A stretch of 11,620 bases of DNA, taken from positions 1 to 11,620 of the forward strand of contig CAITFY010000106.1 of the NCBI GenBank assembly GCA_903891755.1, given 5' to 3'. This document shows positions 6,781 through 11,620 of this stretch, one piece after another. Source of the stretch: an uncultured Actinomycetes bacterium (lineage in GTDB: Bacteria; Actinomycetota; Actinomycetes; Nanopelagicales; Nanopelagicaceae). The notes under the pieces were generated by a model. That model was not told where the DNA came from. It made no database searches and saw only the letters and a list, made by a program, of their open reading frames with translations. A program made the position numbers and the translations under genes. The first letter of the stretch is position 1, and every line of letters begins with the position of its first letter.

Positions 6781-7254
6781 TTACACGCTCTCTGAGAGGT
6801 CATGAAAAATCTTCATCAATTTCTTCTCGGGAAAGTCGGTCAACCTAAAAATTTTGAGAGGGATTACATGACGCGGGAACTCCTCATGATTTTCCTCAAC
6901 ATAGTCCAGAAAAGCGTTGATACCGCTCCACGCACCGAGACCCCCACCGACTAGGTAGATAAGATCAAACTTCTGAAGATGTTGATAAATCTGGTAGCTG
7001 TAGCCCTCGTCTAAACCGGGCTTTAGCCAACTTGCAACCAGCCTAAATTTGGCACATGATCCCATGCCCTGATCGCGCATATCGTAATTTGAGGTAGATC
7101 GCGGGCTATTCGAGCTGCGATATTGGGGGCGAGCACGGGGATCATAAATAACATAGGGCCGCTCACGGCTTTCGATTCCGTGCTCCCAAATTAAGGTCTT
7201 GGTTTTGCCTATAACGGCATAGGCCGCATGCTTCGGCACGGTTCTTTTGAGCAT
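6781..7254 (-). CDS. Small soluble protein, distant look-alike of the 6228-6665 product
   Basis: A 157-residue protein with no export signal. It begins with a strand AYAVIGKTKTLIWEHGI (11-27), then a polar Arg/Ser/Tyr-rich stretch (about 32-65) likely to be flexible. A helix-strand-glycine turn follows, YQHLQKFDLIYLVGGGLGAW in part (87-108), and then an acidic to basic C-terminal half. The order of motifs parallels the downstream neighbour: VVISREQTKIW against AVIGKTKTLIW, and VDQVFIVGKG against FDLIYLVGGG. I infer homology and the same possible eRF1-domain-like fold, with no function assigned. ATG 7254 has an AGGGGG ribosome binding site 4 nt away, and the stop TAA is at 6783-6781. It is divergent from mmsA across 175 bp. 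An alternative view is that it is an unrelated orphan whose similarity is limited to generic alpha/beta hydrophobic patterns. Confidence 0.75.
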   Translation of the reverse strand: MLKRTVPKHAAYAVIGKTKTLIWEHGIESRERPYVIYDPRARPQYRSSNSPRSTSNYDMRDQGMGSCAKFRLVASWLKPGLDEGYSYQIYQHLQKFDLIYLVGGGLGAWSGINAFLDYVEENHEEFPRHVIPLKIFRLTDFPEKKLMKIFHDLSESV

Positions 7255-7258
7255 AGCG

Positions 7259-7264
7259 CCCCCT
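7259..7264 (-). promoter_or_regulatory. Ribosome binding site of the 7254-6781 gene
   Basis: AGGGGG on the - strand, 4 nt before ATG 7254. It directly follows the inverted repeat at 7266-7283, so a factor or hairpin there could affect access to it. Confidence 0.65.
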
Positions 7265-7265
7265 A

Positions 7266-7283
7266 ATGAGCCCGCTGGCTCAT
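7266..7283. repeat. Perfect 7-bp inverted repeat next to a promoter (candidate operator)
   Basis: ATGAGCC and GGCTCAT are separated by CGCT. The palindrome sits between the candidate -10 (7285-7290) and the ribosome binding site (7259-7264) of the - strand gene, over its expected transcription start. A repressor site is the simplest reading. An RNA hairpin in the leader is the alternative if transcription starts further upstream. Confidence 0.5.
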
Positions 7284-7284
7284 A

Positions 7285-7290
7285 TTTATA
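7285..7290 (-). promoter_or_regulatory. Candidate -10 box for the 7254-6781 gene
   Basis: TATAAA on the - strand, with a poor -35 (TTTTCA) 17 bp upstream. The local AT richness offers other hexamers, so the exact promoter is uncertain. Confidence 0.35.
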
Positions 7291-7417
7291 AGTATCCGCT
7301 CAATTGGTGAAAAGGCAATACTTAATAGGGGCAAAAGCACTCAAAAGGCTATATAAATTATCTTTGTCGTACACCTTTAGTTAAAAGTTGGCCAAAAAGT
7401 AGATTTGCCCTTGGGCC

Positions 7418-7423
7418 TAGAAT
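7418..7423 (+). promoter_or_regulatory. -10 box for a leaderless mmsA transcript
   Basis: TAGAAT (5 of 6 matches to TATAAT) ends exactly 6 nt before ATG 7430, and the bases between (TACCCC) contain no Shine-Dalgarno sequence. This matches the spacing seen at both 5150 and 5193. No good -35 is visible. The upstream 7340-7400 stretch is AT-rich and may hold additional elements. Confidence 0.6.
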
Positions 7424-7429
7424 TACCCC

Positions 7430-8923
7430 ATGACTACGCGAATCACTCACTTCATTGCTGGCCAAGCCTGGAACCAACCAGCCCTTCGAACCGCCCCCGT
7501 CTATGACCCAGCAACGGGTGTCGCAGGTAAAGCTGTCGATTTAGCCTCGCGTGAGGTCGTTGATGAAGCAGTCGCTGTAGCCTCTCTCGCTTTCAAGGAA
7601 TGGCGTGAAGTCTCACTGACTAAGCGAATTCAAATCCTCTTCTCATTTCGCGAACTTCTTAACGCGCGTAAAGAGGAGTTGGCAGCAATCATCACCTCCG
7701 AACACGGCAAGGTATTGAGCGACGCTCTGGGAGAAATTACTCGCGGACAAGAGGTTGTGGAGTTCGCGTGCGGACTCGGACACCTTCTTAAGGGCGGGTT
7801 CTCCGAACAAGTTTCTGGCGGCGTCGATGTTCACTCAGTCCGCCAACCACTTGGAGTTGTAGGAATTATCTCTCCCTTTAATTTTCCAGCGATGGTCCCA
7901 ATGTGGTTCTTCCCAATTGCGCTCGCTGCGGGTAACACCGTTATTTTGAAACCAAGTGAGAAAGATCCATCATCTGCAAACTTCATCGCAGGATTGCTTA
8001 AAGAAGCTGGACTACCTGATGGTGTATTCAATGTTGTTCATGGAGATAAAGAAGCGGTTGACGCGCTCTTAGAGAATCCAACAGTCAAGAGCATCTCATT
8101 CGTGGGCTCAACGCCGATTGCTCAATACATTTATGAAAAGGGAACTGCTAATAAGAAGCGCGTACAAGCTCTCGGCGGCGCAAAGAATCACATGTTGGTT
8201 CTGCCGGATGCAGATCTAGACCTTGCCGCTGACCAAGCAATTAACGCTGGTTTTGGCTCTGCAGGTGAACGTTGTATGGCTATTTCAGTTGTACTTGCAG
8301 TGGATCCAATCGGTGATGAACTCGTTAAGAAGATTGCCGAGAAGATGCCACAGCTACGTACCGGAGATGGTCGTCGTGGTTGCGATATGGGACCACTTGT
8401 AACGGGTGCCCATCGCGACAAAGTTAAGGGTTATGTTGATGCTGGAGTTGCAGATGGTGCAACACTTGTTGTCGATGGTAGAAATCCAGTGGTGGATGGT
8501 GAGCCTGGTGGTTTCTGGCTCGGGCCAACACTCTTTGATCATGTGAAAACCGACATGAGTATTTACACCGATGAGATTTTTGGACCGGTACTTGCAGTAG
8601 TTCGGGTGAAATCATATGAAGAGGGCGTTGCACTCATCAATGCACACGAATATGGAAACGGAACTGCAATCTTCACCAACGATGGGGGAGCTGCGCGTAG
8701 ATTCCAAAATGAGATCGAAGTTGGAATGATTGGTATCAATGTTCCGATTCCTGTCCCCGTGGCGTACTACTCATTTGGCGGGTGGAAATCATCTCTCTTT
8801 GGCGATTCACATGCACATGGCACCGAAGGCATTCATTTCTTCACCCGCGGCAAGGTGATCACAAGTCGCTGGCTTGACCCAAGCCATGGTGGAATCAACC
8901 TCGGCTTCCCAACGCAGAATTAG
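7430..8923 (+). CDS. mmsA: Methylmalonate-semialdehyde dehydrogenase (CoA-acylating)
   Basis: A cytosolic NAD-dependent aldehyde dehydrogenase that converts methylmalonate semialdehyde or malonate semialdehyde plus CoA to propionyl-CoA or acetyl-CoA with loss of CO2. It serves valine, inositol or beta-alanine breakdown. At 497 residues it is the usual length. Visible hallmarks are the oxyanion Asn in SPFNFPAMVPMWFFPIA (N151), K174 of ILKPSE, the nucleotide turn FVGSTP (224-229), ALGGAKNH (247-254), the nucleophile C282 in SAGERCMA, and E382/F384 in TDEIFGP. ALGGAKNH replaces the ELGG of ordinary hydrolytic aldehyde dehydrogenases: the general-base Glu is missing, as is normal for the CoA-acylating MmsA/IolA class. 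ATG 7430 is supported by a -10 exactly 6 nt upstream. No other valine or inositol gene is adjacent, so the pathway cannot be fixed from context; iolA is the alternative name. Confidence 0.94.
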   Translation: MTTRITHFIAGQAWNQPALRTAPVYDPATGVAGKAVDLASREVVDEAVAVASLAFKEWREVSLTKRIQILFSFRELLNARKEELAAIITSEHGKVLSDALGEITRGQEVVEFACGLGHLLKGGFSEQVSGGVDVHSVRQPLGVVGIISPFNFPAMVPMWFFPIALAAGNTVILKPSEKDPSSANFIAGLLKEAGLPDGVFNVVHGDKEAVDALLENPTVKSISFVGSTPIAQYIYEKGTANKKRVQALGGAKNHMLVLPDADLDLAADQAINAGFGSAGERCMAISVVLAVDPIGDELVKKIAEKMPQLRTGDGRRGCDMGPLVTGAHRDKVKGYVDAGVADGATLVVDGRNPVVDGEPGGFWLGPTLFDHVKTDMSIYTDEIFGPVLAVVRVKSYEEGVALINAHEYGNGTAIFTNDGGAARRFQNEIEVGMIGINVPIPVPVAYYSFGGWKSSLFGDSHAHGTEGIHFFTRGKVITSRWLDPSHGGINLGFPTQN

Positions 8924-8946
8924 CCCAAATCCAAGGGGCAATTACA

Positions 8947-8965
8947 GGGGACTCTCAGAGTTCTC
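8947..8965 (+). terminator. Weak hairpin after mmsA
   Basis: GGGGACTC and GAGTTCTC can pair over 8 positions (two of them G-U) around the loop TCA, 23 nt after the mmsA stop. No T-run follows. It may contribute to termination. The adjoining CTCCC (8963-8967) could instead pair with the GGGAG ribosome binding site at 9016-9020. Low confidence. Confidence 0.3.
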
Positions 8966-8980
8966 CCAGCAAAAGGCTCT

Positions 8981-9015
8981 TTAATTCACTCATTGCAGTT
9001 TATTGAGTGAGTTAA
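8981..9015 (+). repeat. 12-bp hairpin or operator abutting the ribosome binding site of the FMN-binding protein gene
   Basis: TTAATTCACTCA (8981-8992) pairs with TGAGTGAGTTAA (9004-9015) at all 12 positions, one of them T-G, around an 11-nt loop. The downstream arm runs straight into AGGGAG (9015-9020). No U-tract follows, so it is not a typical terminator. It could be an operator palindrome (core TTCACTCA/TGAGTGA) or a 5'-UTR stem that limits ribosome access. Confidence 0.6.
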
Positions 9016-9027
9016 GGGAGTCGTTAA

Positions 9028-9426
9028 GTGGTCTCAAGTAAGTTAATCAAAGGTGCTGCGATCTGTGGCATTGGAGCGGCGACGGCGTTCATCCCAGCTG
9101 GTTTGAGTGTTGCGAATGCGGCGACAGTTAAAACCGCAGCAAAGAAATCTGGAACCTTCCTCGGCTCCGCCTACATGACTCACTACGGTGCGGTTCAGGT
9201 TTCGGTCACCGTTAAAAATGGAAAGATCACAAAGGTCAACGTTCCGGTTTACCCAACAGGTACCTTTAGAGATCAACAGATTAACTCGGTAGCAATCCCA
9301 CTGCTGGAGCAGGAAGTCATGGTTGCTCAGTCCTCAAATATCAACAACATCAGCGGCGCTTCATTTACCGCACAAGGATTTTATATGTCTTTGGTTTCAG
9401 CTCTAGGAAAAGCTGGACTTAAGTAG
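9028..9426 (+). CDS. Secreted FMN-binding-domain protein
   Basis: A 132-residue exported protein. It starts at GTG 9028 with AGGGAG 7 nt upstream. Residues 1-31 are a signal peptide, with a hydrophobic core and cleavage after ANA (29-31). The rest is one FMN_bind domain: strands FLGSAYMTHYGAVQVSVTVK and ITKVNVPVYP, then the signature SGASFTAQGF (109-118), in which T114 occupies the position where an ApbE-type transferase attaches FMN in this family. Such proteins act in extracytoplasmic electron transfer. Here the domain stands alone, without the membrane electron-transfer partners (RnfG/NqrC or ferric-reductase modules), and no apbE is in view. It is not evidently in an operon: mmsA ends 104 bp upstream and a large hairpin follows. 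The C-terminus SALGKAGLK is short, with no anchor. Confidence 0.88.
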   Translation: MVSSKLIKGAAICGIGAATAFIPAGLSVANAATVKTAAKKSGTFLGSAYMTHYGAVQVSVTVKNGKITKVNVPVYPTGTFRDQQINSVAIPLLEQEVMVAQSSNINNISGASFTAQGFYMSLVSALGKAGLK

Positions 9427-9435
9427 GAAACCGCA

Positions 9436-9471
9436 CTCGGCTTGAGCGATGTGAGGGCATCGCTCGCCGAG
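9436..9471 (+). terminator. Long bulged hairpin after the FMN-binding protein gene
   Basis: CTCGGC (9436-9441) and GAGCGATG (9444-9451) pair perfectly with CATCGCTC (9458-9465) and GCCGAG (9466-9471). This gives 14 bp with a TT bulge on the 5' side and the loop TGAGGG. It starts 10 nt after the stop codon. No U-tract follows, so it is a terminator without a T-run, a 3'-end stabiliser, or both. Confidence 0.6.
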
Positions 9472-9542
9472 ATTCGGAATAAAACTCAATCGGATACCAA
9501 AAGTTTAATGAGATTGAGAGATATTTCAGGCAAACTAAAGCC

Positions 9543-10051
9543 GTGAAACCTAGTCGCCTAGAAGCATTCAGTGATGGCGTGTTCGCTGTTGCAATAACCC
9601 TTTTGGTTTTCAATCTAAAAGTTCCAGATATAGCAACGGGACATCTGAGTAGAGAACTTGGCCATCAGTGGCCTTCCTACCTGGCATATGTAATCAGCTT
9701 CTTCTCTATTGGGATTTGCTGGGTTAATCACCATTCAATTTTGGATCGAGTGGCGATGGCCGATCGCGAACTACTCTTTATAAATCTCGGTTTACTCCTT
9801 GGAATAGTTTCAATTCCCTTCACCACCTCATGGGTCATGCTCACCTCTCCGCGAATTCCACCGGTGTAACGCTTCAGTCGCTGCAGAGAAAGGGCTTCAT
9901 AGGCATCATCGCCTACGTAATTGCCACGGTTCTCTCACTTTTTCTCCCAGTTCTCGCATTCCTCGTCTGCCTAGTTTTGGCTATGTATTACGTCTTTGGT
10001 GTTGAAGATGAGGCGGTGAGCGAGGAAGCGTCGCGCGAGTCACACACTTAA
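9543..10051 (+). pseudogene. TMEM175/DUF1211-family potassium channel, frameshifted and lacking TM4
   Basis: The first frame (GTG 9543 to TAA 9869, 108 aa) starts with the family signature RLEAFSDGVFAVAITLLV (TM1). It continues with SYLAYVISFF...WVNHHSIL (TM2) and LLFINLGLLL...IPFTT (TM3). It then stops at a short unrelated tail, SPRIPPV. A frame shifted by -1, open past 9830 and ending at TAA 10051, carries what look like the last two helices (GFIGIIAYVIATVLSLFLP and VLAFLVCLVLAMYYVFG) and an acidic end. Intact bacterial members have six TMs and about 190-210 residues; joined, this one would have about 169. The region that should hold TM4 is missing, so a deletion of roughly 100 bp or more (not a multiple of three) near 9840-9890 is the simplest account. 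The start lacks a good ribosome binding site. Two separately made half-proteins are possible but less likely. Confidence 0.7.
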
Positions 10052-10066
10052 ATAGCTCTGTAAGAG

Positions 10067-10072
10067 GATAAT
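10067..10072 (+). promoter_or_regulatory. Possible -10 box before nnrD
   Basis: GATAAT (5 of 6 to TATAAT) ends 7 nt before GTG 10080, consistent with a leaderless or near-leaderless start. AGAGG (10063-10067) is 12 nt from the start, rather far for a ribosome binding site. No clear -35 is visible. Confidence 0.35.
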
Positions 10073-10079
10073 AAATAAG

Positions 10080-10844
10080 GTGAAGAAAAACTTTCTGCGT
10101 AAGTTGAATAAGTATTCGCATAAATATTCCCATGGCACCGTCGCCGTAATCGCCGGAAGCCTAGATTTTGCGGGAGCTTCCCTCCTCTGTGTCGGTGGAG
10201 CTAGGCGAGGCGGATCTGGTTACATCAACTACGTCCATGAAGAAGAGTCCCTTCGCAATTTGGTCGTGAGTACTTATCCAGATGTTGTAACCCGCGAAAA
10301 GGTTAGAGGAATTAAAGTCGATGCTTGGGTTATAGGTCCTGGCTCTCCAAAATTACCGTGGAGGTTCAACATCCCTCGCGCGAAGTATGCGGTTCTTGAT
10401 GCTAGCGCCATGAAGTATGCACGCCGAATCAATGCAGAGTTTGTAGTGATATCGCCCCATGAAGGTGAAGCTCGGAAGCTCGGGTTTGTTATTGGTGAGG
10501 GCGATGAGGGGCGCGAGCAAAGCGCTCGCGAGATGGCGGAAGCACTCGGTTGCGTTGTTGTACTTAAAGGACACCATACGGTCGTGGCCTCTCCTGAGGG
10601 TTTAGCTGTCATTGATGAACTTGCTGGGCCTGAACTCGCTACCGCTGGAACGGGTGATGTGCTCGCCGGCTTAATGGGTTCAATGCTTGCAAGTTGGAAA
10701 CCTGAGAGTTATCAAGAGGTAGTAGTGGTGATTTTTAAGGCGATTAGCGCTCATGCGCTCGCTGCAACCGCGGCGGCCGCTGAAATCAACCCAATTACCT
10801 CCTCAGATGTTCTTAAGTATCTACCCATCGTTATGAAGCAATAG
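10080..10844 (+). CDS. nnrD: ADP/ATP-dependent (S)-NAD(P)H-hydrate dehydratase
   Basis: A metabolite-repair enzyme of the ribokinase-like fold. It dehydrates the S form of damaged NAD(P)H hydrate using ADP or ATP. The 254 residues correspond to the C-terminal half of YjeF. Visible motifs are GTVAVIAGSLDFAGASLL (19-36), the glycine turn VIGPGSP (84-90), VLDASAM (105-111), ISPHEGEARKLG (124-135), LKGHHTVVASPEG (162-174) and the active-site ATAGTGDVLAGLMGS (187-201) with catalytic D193. No NnrE-type epimerase domain is fused at the N-terminus; the protein starts only 18 residues before the first motif, so the epimerase must be encoded elsewhere. GTG 10080 follows the broken TMEM175 gene by 28 bp. 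A 72-residue membrane protein and a dienelactone hydrolase follow closely on the same strand, suggesting an operon. Confidence 0.9.
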   Translation: MKKNFLRKLNKYSHKYSHGTVAVIAGSLDFAGASLLCVGGARRGGSGYINYVHEEESLRNLVVSTYPDVVTREKVRGIKVDAWVIGPGSPKLPWRFNIPRAKYAVLDASAMKYARRINAEFVVISPHEGEARKLGFVIGEGDEGREQSAREMAEALGCVVVLKGHHTVVASPEGLAVIDELAGPELATAGTGDVLAGLMGSMLASWKPESYQEVVVVIFKAISAHALAATAAAAEINPITSSDVLKYLPIVMKQ

Positions 10845-10868
10845 TTAGACTTGTAGTGTGATCTATTT

Positions 10869-10874
10869 GGGGGG
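10869..10874 (+). promoter_or_regulatory. G6 ribosome binding site that sets the start at 10879
   Basis: GGGGGG lies 4 nt before GTG 10879. This start gives a normal signal peptide (MKAKIFSAIVV...). The earlier in-frame GTG at 10858 has no ribosome binding site and would place it inside the coding sequence. Confidence 0.65.
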
Positions 10875-10878
10875 CTCC

Positions 10879-11097
10879 GTGAAAGCAAAGATTTTTTCAG
10901 CCATTGTCGTATCCCAACTCGTTCTAAGTTCTGCAACTGCCTGGGCAGATGATGATGGAAATATTGCTCGCCCTCATATCTCTGAAATCGGTGGAGATGA
11001 TCACAGCCCTGGTGTGAGACTTGTAATTTATTTAACTTTGCTCATCATTGGATTTGGTATTGGTCTGACCGTCGGTCGACGTACTCGTCGGAAGTAA
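10879..11097 (+). CDS. Small exported single-pass membrane protein of unknown function
   Basis: A 72-residue protein. Residues 1-23 form a signal peptide (MKAKIF, a hydrophobic core, cleavage after AWA). A short external segment rich in Asp, Gly and His follows (DDDGN...GGDDHSPG, about 24-44). Residues about 45-64 form a TM helix (VRLVIYLTLLIIGFGIGLTV), ending in a strongly basic tail GRRTRRK. The predicted topology is N-terminus outside, tail in the cytoplasm. The acidic and His residues could bind a metal, but no defined motif supports that. It begins 34 bp after nnrD and ends 10 bp before the dienelactone hydrolase gene, so co-transcription is likely. I do not recognise a family. Confidence 0.75.
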   Translation: MKAKIFSAIVVSQLVLSSATAWADDDGNIARPHISEIGGDDHSPGVRLVIYLTLLIIGFGIGLTVGRRTRRK

Positions 11098-11107
11098 GAC
11101 AGATCTA

Positions 11108-11620
11108 ATGGGAATGCATCTGACATACACCCACGACGGTGTAACAGGCGAAGGTTATCTAGCGCTACCTGCGACAGAGAGTGGACCCGCAGTAATCATC
11201 ATTCAGGAGTGGTGGGGCTTAGTCGGTCACATCACTGATGTTGTGGATCGATTCGCAGCTGCAGGCTTCGTTGCCTTTGCACCTGATCTCTATCACGGCC
11301 AAGCTGCCTCTGAACCAGATACTGCAAAGAAACTCATGATGGAACTCGAGCTAGATCGCGCCGGTTCTGAAATTACACATGCTGCTGACTACTTACTTTC
11401 ACTCCCTGAAACCTCAACTTCTCACGTAGGAGTTGTTGGCTTTTGTATGGGAGGAACTCTGGCGATAGTGAGCGGAACGCTCTCTCCCAAGATCAGCGCA
11501 ACCGTTGGCTTCTACCCTGGCTCTTCCTGGGAGCGTCACGCGCCTCGTTGGAGAAATTATCAAGGAAAGTCTGCGCTTATCCATTGCGCTGAAGGCGATG
11601 GAACCTCGGCCGCAGCGGGG
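11108..11620 (+). CDS. Dienelactone hydrolase family protein, 3' end cut by the window
   Basis: The frame is open from ATG 11108 to the window edge (171 residues; the family is about 220-250). It is an alpha/beta hydrolase of the dienelactone hydrolase family, cytosolic. Visible hallmarks are QEWWGL (33-38), with E34 matching the Glu that activates the Cys nucleophile in DLH. DRFAAAGFVAFAPDLYHG (47-64) and the nucleophile elbow GFCMGG with C113 also match. The Asp of the triad is probably D164 in HCAEGDG, and the His lies beyond the end. True DLH opens dienelactone in chlorocatechol breakdown, but most family members have other or unknown ester substrates, and nothing here points to aromatic catabolism. 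ATG 11114, two codons on, is an alternative start; neither has a strong ribosome binding site. The 10-bp gap from the preceding gene suggests translational coupling. Confidence 0.9.
   Translation, partial: MGMHLTYTHDGVTGEGYLALPATESGPAVIIIQEWWGLVGHITDVVDRFAAAGFVAFAPDLYHGQAASEPDTAKKLMMELELDRAGSEITHAADYLLSLPETSTSHVGVVGFCMGGTLAIVSGTLSPKISATVGFYPGSSWERHAPRWRNYQGKSALIHCAEGDGTSAAAG

Noticed and set aside
9830..9869. Programmed -1 frameshifting in the TMEM175-like gene
   Set aside because: No slippery heptamer is apparent in the overlap, and even the fused product would lack TM4, so decay is simpler.
10858..10878. GTG 10858 as the start of the small membrane protein
   Set aside because: It has no ribosome binding site and would precede the G6 ribosome binding site. 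Residues MIYLGGS would disturb the signal peptide.
1..11620. CRISPR arrays, tRNA/rRNA genes, insertion sequences, phage or toxin-antitoxin genes
   Set aside because: I saw no regular repeats, cloverleaf-like sequences, transposase motifs or terminal inverted repeats.

Overview
The window looks like chromosomal DNA from a moderate-GC actinobacterium. By eye the base composition is near 50% G+C. The protein set fits this: an MmpL-type transporter, an MmsA dehydrogenase, a TMEM175/DUF1211 membrane protein and a dienelactone hydrolase. Several predicted promoters also sit exactly where leaderless actinobacterial transcripts would start. A freshwater planktonic actinobacterium (the acI/Nanopelagicales type) is a reasonable guess, but it is inference, because no rRNA or other taxonomic marker is present. 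I see no tRNA, insertion sequence, phage gene or CRISPR array.

Left part (1-3071, + strand): a run of secreted proteins. It holds the 3' end of a small beta-rich protein, a 318-residue protein with an N-terminal Ig-like domain, and a 560-residue protein built from Ig/TIG-like beta modules. All lack a recognisable enzymatic signature. The run ends in a strong intrinsic terminator. Facing it on the - strand (3060-5150) is a 12-TM MMPL/RND transporter, whose stop codon lies inside that terminator hairpin.

Centre (5151-7429): a 42-bp divergent promoter region separates the transporter from a true ACC deaminase gene (acdS). The specificity residues Glu298 and Leu325 argue for ACC deaminase over D-cysteine desulfhydrase. 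Two - strand genes follow (6228-6665 and 6781-7254). They encode small proteins that look distantly related to each other, and I suspect an eRF1-domain-like ('host attachment'/baeRF-like) fold.

Right part (7430-11620, + strand): methylmalonate-semialdehyde dehydrogenase (mmsA), then a secreted FMN-binding-domain protein preceded by a 12-bp hairpin that abuts its ribosome binding site. Next comes a TMEM175-family channel gene that is broken (TM4 missing, reading frame shifted). Last is a likely operon of NAD(P)H-hydrate dehydratase (nnrD), a 72-residue membrane protein and a dienelactone hydrolase cut by the window end.

The genes are mostly unrelated housekeeping and catabolic functions. ACC deaminase yields 2-oxobutanoate, which can feed propionyl-CoA, and MmsA also makes propionyl-CoA, so a metabolic link is possible but not shown. 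The most notable signals are the three exactly positioned leaderless promoters, the uncharacterised secreted cluster, the small-protein paralogue pair, the decayed TMEM175 gene and the hairpin leader of the FMN-binding protein gene.
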